From Adineta vaga (lineage: Eukaryota > Rotifera), in contig CP075493.1 of the NCBI GenBank assembly GCA_021613535.1, forward strand, positions 11,160,001 to 11,224,000: 64,000 nucleotides of DNA. Direction: 5' to 3'. Positions 46,001-55,205 of this stretch are shown piece by piece (the first letter of the stretch is position 1; each line of letters opens with the position of its first letter). The position numbers and the translations under genes are program-made. Below the pieces are notes generated by a model. The model made no database searches. It saw only the letters and a program-made list of their open reading frames with translations, and had not been told where the DNA came from.

Positions 46001-47802
46001 TCGATCGAATCTGGAGAAAGTGTATTTTCACGAATATACAATGATTTTTGTATAAATGAAAGCGCTTTTGAATAGTCACCGAGTTTATCATGTATAGAAC
46101 CTAGACTATTGTAAGATTGAGCTATATCGAGTTGATCAGTAATAAAAGTATTTTGACGAATTTTTAATGCTTCTTCAGAGGAAGAAAGTGCGTTAGTATA
46201 TTCACCGAGCTTTTCATAGATCACTCCAAGTCGATAGAATGAATGTGCGAGTTCATCGGAGTTTGAAGAAAGACTTGCACTACGAATAGTATGATATTTC
46301 TTAAACGATGAAAGTGCTTTTGAATAATCGCCTATGTAATCATACATGAAACCAATATTATTGTAAGATTTAGCTAAATCAAAATCATTTTGACTAAGGA
46401 GTTCTTCTTTGATTTCAATAGCTTCTTCATAGAATTGTATGGCTTCTTTGTGTTTACCTTGACGGTTTTTTATCTTACCAAGACTTTCCAAATATATCAT
46501 TCTTTTTTTCTTGTCAGTAGTTTCCTTCATCAGTATATGATATACTTCTTCGGCCTTATCATCATTTTTAACTTTGATCAACCATTTTCCTAGTCGATCC
46601 CAACCATTCGCATTGCCGATCATTTCTGCTGTTGATTCGTTAAGATTGTAGAGTTGTGGATCTACTTCATTCACTAACGTCAGCTTCACAAGCCATAGAC
46701 GTGTGTCATTGTCGATCTGTTGAATGTTATCAAGACGAAAAATAGTATTCAATGTAAAAAGATATTCTGATATCGAATCATTTTGATCGTTAATATCACT
46801 GAGTCGAGCAAACGAAGCAGATGAAATGAGTGGATCAATTGTCATTTTAAAGAGAACACCCATTGAATTCGTTGTTTTCAAGGCATTTTGTGCAAAAACA
46901 AACGCATTCTTAGCACTTGTTGTAGTCGTTAGAAAATTGTTGAATGATATTAATCCTTTCGTTGCTTTCTTCATTGTAGAGAAGTCTGTACGTGACATTG
47001 TTCGACTTCGATAAACAATAAATACTTGTTTATGTTCTTCGACTTGTTTCTCACGTTGTTCTTGTATTTCTTGATGTAAACTACGAATGAAAAAATCCAT
47101 GTTTTTGATACCTTCGATATTCTGATGACGCAGAGAATGATTGAGCATAGAGAAAAGAAAACGTCTTTGCGTAAACCACCAAATAGGCGTATGATTTACA
47201 TACTCCTGTTCAAAAGTATCGATAATATTACTTTGCATCATATTGTTACGACGACAATATGAAAGAAATGTTTCGAATGATTGTTCATGATAACTGTTGT
47301 TGTCAAGAAGAATTTCTTTGAGTATTTTCATGTATACGAATTGACAATCAGTTTTCGCTGCTCTAGTATCTCTTGCTGAACTAGTGATTGCTGAAGCAAA
47401 ACTCATTGAAATTGTATCCTGATTCGATTGTTGAACGGTTTGTTTGATTGAATTGTATATTGAGATAATGTGTGAATTAACTTCTTTTACTTTTGACCAT
47501 TCATTTAACCATCGATCTTGAGGCAGATTCGTACGATAAAATACATAAATTGAATCAAGTTGACGCATACCGTGAACTTTTGGTATTAGCTGTTGAGCTA
47601 AGGCATCTGAAACAATGATGAAGATTGTTTCGATTTGATTTTGCTCGAAGAAATCTATACATTGATTAATATCATCAAATCTAGTGACGCGATCAAAAAT
47701 GTCTTTTAAATTATCTATTGTAATTTTCATTTCTCGATCGAATTCATCATAATCCAAATCCACCAAAAGCACATGAAGATTTGCGACGAAAAACTGTTCC
47801 AT
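43078..47802 (-). CDS. ADP-ribosyltransferase + long TPR array (1574 aa)
   Basis: A single exon. The N-terminal domain of about 150 aa (LHVLLVDLDYDEFD, IFIIVSDALAQQLIPKVHG) resembles that of the neighbour. The ART domain (about residues 190-390) has WWFTQRRFLFSMLNHSLR, VYRSRTMSRTDF, SFNNFLTTTT and a strand SEYLFTLNTIFRL that keeps a Glu at the expected catalytic place. Then come about 25 TPR units with a 42-residue (126-bp) period and consensus HPDLA.SYNNIGLVY..M.DYSKAL.. The seventh unit is split by an insert with CSCFPNNTNTNDSVEDDVND; no splice sites flank it. The C-tail has no domain. TPR arrays bind peptides, so the protein may direct the ART to a partner. Confidence 0.88.
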   Translation of the reverse strand: MEQFFVANLHVLLVDLDYDEFDREMKITIDNLKDIFDRVTRFDDINQCIDFFEQNQIETIFIIVSDALAQQLIPKVHGMRQLDSIYVFYRTNLPQDRWLNEWSKVKEVNSHIISIYNSIKQTVQQSNQDTISMSFASAITSSARDTRAAKTDCQFVYMKILKEILLDNNSYHEQSFETFLSYCRRNNMMQSNIIDTFEQEYVNHTPIWWFTQRRFLFSMLNHSLRHQNIEGIKNMDFFIRSLHQEIQEQREKQVEEHKQVFIVYRSRTMSRTDFSTMKKATKGLISFNNFLTTTTSAKNAFVFAQNALKTTNSMGVLFKMTIDPLISSASFARLSDINDQNDSISEYLFTLNTIFRLDNIQQIDNDTRLWLVKLTLVNEVDPQLYNLNESTAEMIGNANGWDRLGKWLIKVKNDDKAEEVYHILMKETTDKKKRMIYLESLGKIKNRQGKHKEAIQFYEEAIEIKEELLSQNDFDLAKSYNNIGFMYDYIGDYSKALSSFKKYHTIRSASLSSNSDELAHSFYRLGVIYEKLGEYTNALSSSEEALKIRQNTFITDQLDIAQSYNSLGSIHDKLGDYSKALSFIQKSLYIRENTLSPDSIELAQLYHNIGSIHDHMGDYREALKWLDKSINIQKLNSSPNSLALAASYDKYGMINEKIGDYSKAFFFIKKAFDLRSQILPEKHPDLFASYNNIGIIYIRMTEYSKIFTAEELKQKHEHCSCFPNNTNTNDSVEDDVNDYSDANRFIQKALEIRQNILPLDHPDLADSWNSIGLVSIKKGDYSTALSAYEEAVRIYEKILPPNHPNTIQSCNHIGLIYASMGDYSKGLAFIDKAFEICQKSLSSNHPYIATCYNNTGFIHAKMEKFSQALSSLEKAIPLYKKYLCPNHPHLATTFNTIGLIYYKMNDYSNALSFLKKSLEIRETKLQPNHPNLATSYNNVGLVYLQTYDYFKALLFIEKSLVIRKKLPSSCNDELAVSYNNIALVYTMMDKYSKVLSYLESSLEIRKSILPEDHPDLITSYNNIGLAYLNMNDYSKAFYYLNKCVQFGEAKLSSDHPDLAHFYNNIGITYAKQHDYSKAHSFLYKSLEIRDKILPSNHSDLAISHNNIGLVYLKMKNYTEALTSLEKSVEIHEKSQPINYPDLATTHNNIGLVYNQTFQYTKAISFYEKSLEIRKRTLPSDHSDLVISYYNTGLTYAMIDQYTKARPLLENSVMIRENILPENHSDLANSYNSLGNVYSKMKHYDKALRCYQQAVKIAEKNSKLAPSDSITFHNNLGLLYCHTSQFLKAIPYLEKTIKIHQKFFSGNHSDLAIYYRNLCNTYIELKEYSKALSCQIQAHQLYQNTIPSDHPILAKSYNTIGFIHENIGDYAKALKAYQQAVEIWKRISPLNQDELAISYKNLGNIYFRMSDLSRASFYYEKSLLIDHKILPADSPILATTYNYLGMTSEFQGEYYRACSYYEKALEVHQKQPSQNQRDLAVSYNSIGNIYSTMDQHWKALPLYLQALNKNSNVLALDSPKSIRFSREPAEFQIPTMNISSQEISLAELPFDIPHYSQPPNYPHIRITQRTSANIE
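43300..46460 (-). repeat. 126-bp coding tandem array (TPR)
   Basis: About 25 in-frame units of 126 bp, each encoding one 42-aa TPR. Units are related but diverged, which shows old tandem duplication kept by protein selection. Confidence 0.75.
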
Positions 47803-48312
47803 TGTGTATAATTGTTTCTATTATGTTGTGTCGTTCACTGGCTTTTTTCATATGTGATTTTGTTAGCAAAATATTTTCGATACAGACAAAACAATTTTTC
47901 TTTTCTTTCAATGAAAATAAGCATATTAAAAAACGAAAACTTTGTTTGATTGAATCAACAACTCACTCCAAGTAAATCATAACTTACCTGTCTTCTCTTC
48001 TAACAAAAATATTTGCCAACGAACCGTAGAAAAATAGAATAAATGCATGACATTTTTCCATTTTCATTCTCATCATTAGAGAGAATTTTTTTCATATATT
48101 ATGCCAATACTTTTCTAATAGATCTTACTTTGAAGTATTTTATTTCATTCCATAACGACAAATAGAGTCATTTAATGCACGTTTATCTGTAGCATAGAAA
48201 CAGAATTGCAAGAGGAAAAAATATTTTACTTTAATACTCCACTACGTTTATTTCCGAATGTTACACTAAACGAGACAACAGATTTACAACGATGTGAAGT
48301 TTCTAAATATCA
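47803..48312. other. Intergenic
   Basis: About 510 bp: promoter side of the long ART-TPR gene and, on its minus strand, the 3' flank of the GPCR. No gene seen. Confidence 0.4.
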
Positions 48313-49284
48313 TTAGGTTTGACGAACCGAAGCAGTAACATGACGTTGAGTTGGTTTGTAGAATATCAACATACGAAGTTTTTGTTTCAAATCTGGTAAT
48401 GTTATAACTGTCGCATAAGATATCACAATGGCAGGAGTATTTGCCATCGGTGAAATAAATGTCGAAACATTAGTACCAAAATTGGTGATTCCAAATCTTC
48501 TCATTACCGTCAGAGTTACCAGAGGGAGATCAAAGATTATATAAGTAGCAGCAATAAAAATAAATTGTAAGATCATTTTTCGATTTTGTCTCCAGCCATT
48601 GGCACGTTGTAATCGATGTTTTTGTACCACAACTCGAATGAGAAGACAACCACTGATGACGATGATCAATGGAATTGGAGCAATATCATGACAAACAGCC
48701 ATATACCATGAAAGCGATGCCGGCACTGGACATCTGTACCATGGGCCACCACATAGAAATGAAGTGGCATCAAGATTATGCTCACATGAACGGATGAAAA
48801 TAATGCAGAAATAGAAAATCGGTGAATAGAGAGAAACACATGCAAGTGGAATGTAATGAAATATCAAACGTCCACGAGCTGTACTAACTAAATTTGAATG
48901 AAAGATTAAGATATGTCGTTCTAATGATAACCATACCATTGTAATGATAGCACCATACCATATGCCATAATCAACAAATTGATGAAAATAACAAATGGCA
49001 GGATTAAATGGGACATAAAATCCTCGACGACTATAATTTATTATTAATGGTAAACCAATTGTAAGGCTTATAAAATTAAAAAGTAATACAACGATTGTTG
49101 AATGATTGTACAATGTTTTGCGTGCTGCTTTCCGTGCCAGAAGATGATAAAAAACGAATAAATAACATGGAATAGAGAATGCTTCACCCACAAGATATAA
49201 TGAAAATCTTATGTCTGGCCAACTGGGAGGCAGATAAATATATTTTGCACTTGTTTCGTTCATTCCAATATTGTTACTTGCCAT
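48313..49284 (-). CDS. Seven-transmembrane receptor (rhodopsin-like, ERH motif)
   Basis: A single exon of 323 aa with seven predicted spans. TM1 begins near IRFSLYLVGEAFSIPCYLF. TM3 ends in SLERHILIFH, where ERH replaces DRY. The extracellular loop 2 has cysteines (SCEHN, LCGGPWYRC) that could pair with ICYFHQF of TM3. TM6 is MILQFIFIAATYIIFDLPLV and the tail is short (RQT). The same ERHIL.FH receptor subfamily occurs at 62977. The ligand is unknown; an intact coding frame. Confidence 0.85.
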   Translation of the reverse strand: MASNNIGMNETSAKYIYLPPSWPDIRFSLYLVGEAFSIPCYLFVFYHLLARKAARKTLYNHSTIVVLLFNFISLTIGLPLIINYSRRGFYVPFNPAICYFHQFVDYGIWYGAIITMVWLSLERHILIFHSNLVSTARGRLIFHYIPLACVSLYSPIFYFCIIFIRSCEHNLDATSFLCGGPWYRCPVPASLSWYMAVCHDIAPIPLIIVISGCLLIRVVVQKHRLQRANGWRQNRKMILQFIFIAATYIIFDLPLVTLTVMRRFGITNFGTNVSTFISPMANTPAIVISYATVITLPDLKQKLRMLIFYKPTQRHVTASVRQT

Positions 49285-49804
49285 TTTGAAAAGAAAAAGA
49301 AAAACAACTAATGTTGAACTTTATGTTTTAGTTGTGATAAATGTTAAGTTTATCTTTCATCAACTCACATCAATACTTTTTTTTATCTAATTAGTTAAAT
49401 TAATGGAATGTGCATGATCAAATATCTATATTTATCAATGAGAGAACAGAATTAACAGTTGAAAAATAAAACAACATTTATGCGTTATACTTTTGATACA
49501 CATTTATCATATAGTGGAATTAGATATGGGAGTTCTCTATATTATTTTTCAATATTGATGTCATAAATTAAAAAGAAGAAATTGACTGAAAGAAAAAGAG
49601 TTTTTCCCCTTACATGCTTTTTTAATAATTCATGATAAAATATTTTTTCATTATGTTTCAATGATTTTCTTTTTTCAAAGTTATTCATTAACAAATACTG
49701 ACTGCAAATCTTCTTTTCTTATATTCATTGTTTTTCATCAAATATGTATCATCTCAATTGATGCTTTTCACATATTTTATAATAGCGTTATATTGTTTAA
49801 CTTC
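49285..49804. other. Intergenic
   Basis: 520 bp, AT-rich, upstream of the GPCR and downstream of the galactosyltransferase. No gene or repeat recognised. Confidence 0.4.
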
Positions 49805-51006
49805 CTACATGTTGTTTTCTTTCAATGTTTTTCTTCTCGCAATTGGTTTTGTTCGTTGAATATTTAAACGAAGATTGATTTGTTCAAATGATTCTTCAGT
49901 TAATGTTACATTAATTAATGTAAATAATTTGTAGAAAACTAATCCATGAAGTTTATATCGAATGGTATTAAGTCCATCTTTTTTGTAATCATACTTTGAA
50001 TGAAGTATAATATTTCGATTAGGATTTACTTCACTCGATGTATGATTATATGAACGAATCATTTGATAACGTGCAATATTTACGGAATAACGTACGATTG
50101 ATCTTTTTAGTATTTTAATTATCCGTCGATACATATCATCATCTTCACCACCCCAACCCCAATAAATAGTTGCATAACCATTAACATTCATAAAATCTGA
50201 TAAACTAAATGCTGTTACACCACCGAATAGAGTTGGATAGAGTAAAGTATAATTAAATGTATCGACAGCCACTGACCTAAATAACAAAAAGATTTCCAAC
50301 AAATTCTATATAAGATACACTCGATGTAATTTATATTCACGTACATATGTTTTGGTTGTTTTCCACATTTATAACTATTTCGTAAATCTTCTGGTAAAAG
50401 ATCAACATCATGAAAAATGAAACAATCAAATGCATATAATTTCCTTGCTTCAAGAAAACCGATATTGAATAGAGCTGCTCGATTAAATTGTTCTTGTCCA
50501 TGTTGATTAACAACAAATATTGTATAATCAAGTTGTTGTTTTTGAAGAAATGAATGAATATTATTCAAAAATAATTTCAAATGAATTTTACGATTTCTAT
50601 AACAAACAATTAATGCTAAACGTTGTTCCGATCGGCATGTTTTCGGAAAATAATGTCCGCCTAGATGAAGATTTTTTCCATAATGTCGTTCAATAATATC
50701 AAATGAATAAATAGTTTTATTGATGATTACTCGATGTAAAGTAGACGTATGATTACATATTGAATAGGATTTATAAATCGAAGGATTAGGTGTTATAAAT
50801 GAAGAAAATGTCATTGTTTCTGATTGAAGGGTACTATTATGGACGAATATTTTTGTAATAGGTGACGAGAATTGATGTAAATTGAATGATGATGATTTTC
50901 TTTCTATTAGATTTTTTTTTATTTGTAAAGTAAGGATATAATAAAATATTTCCAACAAAACAATAAAACATACGATTAAAAGCATCGACCATCGATTGAG
51001 AAACAT
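49805..51006 (-). CDS. B4GALT-like: Beta-1,4-galactosyltransferase family (GT7) enzyme
   Basis: Exons 51006-50345 and 50276-49805 join in frame across a 68-bp intron to 377 aa. A type II Golgi topology is indicated by a short N-terminus and one membrane anchor (SMLLIVCFIVLLEIFYYIL). The catalytic domain has VCYRNRKIHLKLFL, FNRAALFNIGF, the metal-binding FHDVDLLPEDLRNSYKC, then PKHM joined by splicing to SVAVDTFNYTLLYPTLFGG and WGWGGEDDDMYRR. All are hallmark motifs of B4GalT/B4GalNAcT enzymes, which add Gal or GalNAc from UDP-sugar to terminal GlcNAc or Glc. The splice junction falls exactly in the family-conserved block, which supports it. It is 1 kb from the pyruvyltransferase fusion gene on the same strand. 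Confidence 0.9.
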
Positions 51007-51412
51007 TAAGAAGATCTATGATTCATCAATAATGGCTGCATGTATGATGTTTTGACCTAAAGATTGATTATATTTTACAATTAAGATCGAACACGATTTG
51101 TACATGTGATTGAACTGTAATGTTTGTCACATTATTTGTACATATTTGAAGCAATAGCGATTAGCAGAGAAAGATATATTAAACATGTGAGAGCTCTTTT
51201 GTGCAAGTTTTATTTGTTTAGTTGCCACGATAATAATGACAGTTTTTGTTCTTTTCTTCTATTAATTCCTCTTTCTCATATTACTTTTAAATGGCAACCG
51301 AAAAGATCATTTTAACACCTTTTGAATGTATAAAAATGTGAATATATTTCTATTCGTTCTGAATACTTCAGTGAACTGTAGTATTATTTATTTTAAAAGA
51401 AACATAAATCAG
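51007..51412. other. Intergenic
   Basis: About 400 bp between the galactosyltransferase start and the PLA2-like stop. No gene recognised. Confidence 0.4.
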
Positions 51413-51846
51413 TTATGAAGTATAAACACGATGAATATTATATCTAGCAGTCACTTTTTTCTGTGCTATCTTGTAGAAAAGCCCACCGAATGTATCAACG
51501 ATGTTATATAACATATTGACATTTAGTTTGAATGCTGCTTGACGAACTTCACCCACCCATTGAAACCAACCACCTAACTCCTCACATGTACTATTAAGAC
51601 ATGAACCAAATGCATCGTCACATGAATCCAGTGTCTTTCCACATGTTTCATAGCAAGTATCATGCTCACTGCAACACTCTTTCATAGTGCACCTTGGTCG
51701 ACAACTGTAAGAGGTATATCAATGTCTATTAAAGCAGAACCACTTCCATTAGGAGAACGACGTAATCGATGATGATTGTCGCTGTGTACAGCATGCATTA
51801 GAACGAAGAAGAACAAACAGAGATAGGCAGCCTGATACATATTCAT
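51413..51846 (-). pseudogene. Group XII-like secreted phospholipase A2, frame uncertain
   Basis: From ATG 51846 one frame encodes a signal peptide (YQAAYLCLFFFVLMHAV) and a segment with SPNGSGSALIDIDIPL. It then runs into a stop at about 51684. The catalytic part continues in another frame (from 51685): ECCSEHDTCYETCGKTLDSC with the Cys-Cys..His-Asp..Cys-Tyr active-site signature, then CDDAFGSC. The two parts line up with group XII PLA2 without a gap, so a one- or two-base frameshift is the simplest reading. I found no GT..AG intron that restores the frame. It could be a recent pseudogene, a sequence error or an intron I missed. Confidence 0.6.
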
Positions 51847-52074
51847 GCTGTCGAGTATTCTTCGAGAATTGATTATACAGAATGAAAATATTATTCCATA
51901 AGCTTTTATATAGTAACGATAAGTGAAGTATATTATGGATGAAAAAACTGCGGTTGAATAAGCAAGAATAGAATTTAAAATATAAATTTACGCATAAAAA
52001 TGATATTGCGTATGTAATATAATTAGTTTATACTTTTTGTACTTTTATTCAGAATCGAGGGTACAAAATCGATG

Positions 52075-53913
52075 TCATCGAAATTTGTCAAATGGAAATG
52101 CATTTCTTAATGGAGTTAAATCAATCTTTGGGAAAACTTCTCCTCTCATTTGAATTGCTTGCTCAATTGTTGTTGCATATCGAAGTGTTCGATTTGTTCC
52201 TTCATAATAATCATGAAACTTGAATAAATTTAACAATGGTGATTTTAATAATCTCGCCGGTATTCCAAATGCTTCTGCTACAACAATTCCATGTAAAGCA
52301 GTTGATATGACAAATTTACTTTCAAGAATTAAATTTATCAATTCATTCCAAGGTAAAAATGTATGAACAGTAACAATTTGATTCAAACCCGATGAAAGCA
52401 ATTTCTTTTCAACATCAACGTAATGCAAAATAAGCAATATAGAAATGATTGGCTTCATAGATTTCTTGTAAGATGGTAAATAATACGGTAATAATAATGC
52501 TGGATCACCATAGATTTTCGGAAGAGTTAAATTATATTTGTTCATAAGAAGATTTCGTGTTCGTGGACCTCGAACAGCTCGAATATCAAGTGTATTTATG
52601 AGTGATGAATCGAAATAGAAAGGAAATTTTAAAGGATTCAATATTCCAGATCCCCATATGACATCATTTCGACAGGCAAAATCCATGATACTTCCAATAG
52701 CTAATAATTTCGATTTTTCACAAAATAAATCAGGTTGAATATCGTTCATGATTGAAATATTTGAACCGACCATCGTACTAACAAGAATATAAGATAATTT
52801 ATCACCAAAATTTTCATGTTTATTCTTCGACTGCCAATAAAATAATGGAAACTCTTTCTTGGTTTGAATGATTGAAGAATGATTCATATTTCGATATGTT
52901 AATAAGAGAAGTAACATGAAGGTGAAAAGAAGAAATAAGAATTTTCGACGTGTTAGAAATCGAAAAATATTCTCATTGATTTTATAGAATAAAATGCCCA
53001 AAAAAATGAAGAAATTTCCGATTATTATCATCATCAAATTCATTGTAGAATTCATATAGATAGATGAAACTAAAATCACCACCGGTCGTTTTAATATTGA
53101 TAATAAACTATACGAAACTAATTGTACTCTTGAACAGATTATAATCGATGTACTATTTGAAAGAAAACTATATAAACCTATGAAACATAAGATTTTTCCA
53201 TTTCTATATAATAAAACATCAGAAACACCAATAATCAACATGAAAATGAATGAAAACAATGTACTAATTCCATATAAAACTATTTGTTTGTGTATTTCAT
53301 CAATATTGTCCAGATCGATAGATTGAATACAAAAATTTCGAATAACTATCAACAGATTCATTAATATACCAAGTAGAACGATTATACTAAATAAATGACA
53401 TTGATTATTACACCATGTGATTAATATTACACCGAATATCATTAAAATGGTTCCAATCCATTTTTCTGTGTTTAAATCATTTTTCTTGGACGTTCGTAGA
53501 AAATAGACAAATATCTGTGCGAATAATGGTTCTAAAGTACGAATTGTATGTACACAAGGAATATTTGACCATGTTAACATTATATTCATCGTTAATATTG
53601 CCAAAAAATGTAATAAACTAGCAAATAGAAATGATACAAGCATTTGTTTCGTATATGTCCCATCCATAATCAATCTACTTATCGATGAAGTTTTATATGA
53701 TTGATTGATTAAGTACGATATGATAAAAATTAAACTTATTCCAAATAAACATGACAAATTCTGAATAAATACTCCAAGACATATGAATGATAAAACAGTC
53801 GCATGATCATTAGACGATAACGTTGAATGAAGAAATTTCTCAAGAAATAAAGAAAAACCAATTGAAGATGAATACCATATTCCGACCAGAAGCCATATCC
53901 AATCTTTCTCCAT
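52075..53913 (-). CDS. TPT-family transporter fused to a polysaccharide pyruvyltransferase
   Basis: A single exon of 612 aa with two parts. Residues 1-320 have about ten spans and triose-phosphate-translocator (TPT/DUF250) signatures: VHTIRTLEPLFAQIF in the first half, and SILKRPVVILVSSIYMNS with NFFIFLGILFYKI in the second. An eleventh span (about 322-341) follows positive charges (LTRRKFLFLLFTF), as in a type II signal anchor. Residues 350-610 match the ExoV/Pvg1 pyruvyltransferase family: FYWQSKNKHENFGDKLS, WGSGIL, RAVRGPRTRNLL, PKIYGDPALLLPYY and ISTALHGIVVAEAFGIPARL. TPT proteins include phosphoenolpyruvate carriers, and pyruvyltransferases use that compound to place pyruvate ketals on sugars. 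With both TPT ends cytosolic, span 11 would put the enzyme in the Golgi lumen. The frame runs through with no break, so the fusion is seen directly; substrate is inferred. Confidence 0.85.
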   Translation of the reverse strand: MEKDWIWLLVGIWYSSSIGFSLFLEKFLHSTLSSNDHATVLSFICLGVFIQNLSCLFGISLIFIISYLINQSYKTSSISRLIMDGTYTKQMLVSFLFASLLHFLAILTMNIMLTWSNIPCVHTIRTLEPLFAQIFVYFLRTSKKNDLNTEKWIGTILMIFGVILITWCNNQCHLFSIIVLLGILMNLLIVIRNFCIQSIDLDNIDEIHKQIVLYGISTLFSFIFMLIIGVSDVLLYRNGKILCFIGLYSFLSNSTSIIICSRVQLVSYSLLSILKRPVVILVSSIYMNSTMNLMMIIIGNFFIFLGILFYKINENIFRFLTRRKFLFLLFTFMLLLLLTYRNMNHSSIIQTKKEFPLFYWQSKNKHENFGDKLSYILVSTMVGSNISIMNDIQPDLFCEKSKLLAIGSIMDFACRNDVIWGSGILNPLKFPFYFDSSLINTLDIRAVRGPRTRNLLMNKYNLTLPKIYGDPALLLPYYLPSYKKSMKPIISILLILHYVDVEKKLLSSGLNQIVTVHTFLPWNELINLILESKFVISTALHGIVVAEAFGIPARLLKSPLLNLFKFHDYYEGTNRTLRYATTIEQAIQMRGEVFPKIDLTPLRNAFPFDKFR

Positions 53914-54268
53914 ATATGTTTAGACGATTATTCAATATTACAAATTTCTATTCTGTATAAATAATAGGCTTGATTTTTGAAAAAAAACTTATTCTTTCTA
54001 TACTCCAATGGACTCTTTTCAAGCATATGAATGCATCATCATGGTTGATTTATTCATAATCATTCATTATAAAGATATTCTTTTCTCTCTCATTATATAT
54101 GTATATATATAGCCTGTTTCACTGCAAAAAAGATCAATATTATCGTTTATCAAACGCATGGAAGGATTCAAACGAACACGAAATTTATGAAATATTTGAA
54201 TAATCGATTTCAAAGTTTAGTTCTTCAATAAAATCATTTTCTTCATATTAATATTTCAACAATGTCTC
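53914..54268. other. Intergenic
   Basis: About 355 bp, probable promoter side of the fusion gene. A short TATATATGTATATATATA run sits near 54097-54111. No gene. Confidence 0.4.
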
Positions 54269-54840
54269 GATCCAATTTCGACCTTTATCGTCAAAATATG
54301 ATTGAACTAAATAGACATCGAATTAATTATCTTTGCTTATTTCTTTACAAAACTGCATTCACTATGTCTTTCATTTGCTGATTATCTCTCAAATCCAGGT
54401 GAAATTCTCAGTTCAATTTTTCGATTATCAAGATTAAAATCATGTCAATTAACTTATCGAACGAGATCTGATCAACATTCAAAGTCAATTTATTTACCTG
54501 AAAGTCATGTTAGTTCACTTGAATCTTTAGTAACCAATGCACATTTATCTATTACTTCATTATCTAATCTGTTCATTCGTCTTCCAAAACTTCGTCATGT
54601 AACTATACACAAGATACAACATATGTACGTGAGCAACATTGCGAAACATTTATTTCATCGTCAATGTCAAAATTATGTATGTTTGATTTATATTTTCATG
54701 GAAAAATACTTGATTATGATGTATTCACGCCTTTTCTTGCTCATCAATTTACGTATTCATTTCGTTAACAACAACGGCTAGGATCATTTAATCTTGTATT
54801 TAAACAATCCATATCAACTACAAATCAAGTGATATATGCT
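54269..54840 (+). pseudogene. F-box/LRR-type protein remnant
   Basis: Coding-like pieces include MSRSNFDLYRQNMIELNRHR and, after a frame change, SNPGEILSSIFRLSRLKSC, YLPESHVSSLESLVTNAHLS and LSNLFIRLPKLRHVTIHK. These look like the C-terminal part of the lineage's F-box/LRR proteins. No F-box or intact frame is left. Confidence 0.45.
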
Positions 54841-55074
54841 GAACTTATTTCCAATCATTTTCACGACTAGAATCATTGAAAGCAAGAATGACACGAAAAG
54901 AAAGAATAAGACAAATCGTTGATTCTTTTTCTATATTACACAAATTCCTGAAGTTTGTTTTCAAGTAATAATTATTTTTATTTGGGTAGAAAAGTTGATT
55001 GATCAATATTCGATGAAATTGTTTGATCATGATATATATTTATGGTGGTAATTAAGTCGAGCAAGAACTTTTAT
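54841..55074. other. Decayed stretch
   Basis: No gene seen. Confidence 0.3.
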
Positions 55075-55205
55075 CAATAAGAAACTTTTAGTACACGATC
55101 ACTGAGCGTATCACTAACATAAAGATTTTCATATTGATCAAGAAATAAATTGGAAGCATAATCTAGTTGATCAGATACAGAACCCCTCACCGAGTTCACC
55201 AACGA
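55075..55205 (-). pseudogene. NHL-repeat fragment
   Basis: On the minus strand one blade reads GSVSDQLDYASNLFLDQYEN and LYVSDTLSDRVLKVS, a clear NHL blade (LFLD..NLYVSDT..RV). No further blades or start found. Confidence 0.6.

Noticed and set aside
43300-46460. Satellite DNA or CRISPR-like array
   Set aside because: The period is 126 bp, in frame, protein-coding and diverged; no identical direct repeats with unique spacers are present anywhere in the window.
43287-47014. Several plus-strand open frames of 60-80 codons across the ART-TPR gene
   Set aside because: They recur with the 126-bp repeat of the opposite strand and are shadows of the TPR coding sequence.
49805-53913. True operon of galactosyltransferase, PLA2 and fusion gene
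   Set aside because: Gaps of 230-400 bp, separate starts, and a broken PLA2 frame; only linkage, not co-transcription, can be claimed.
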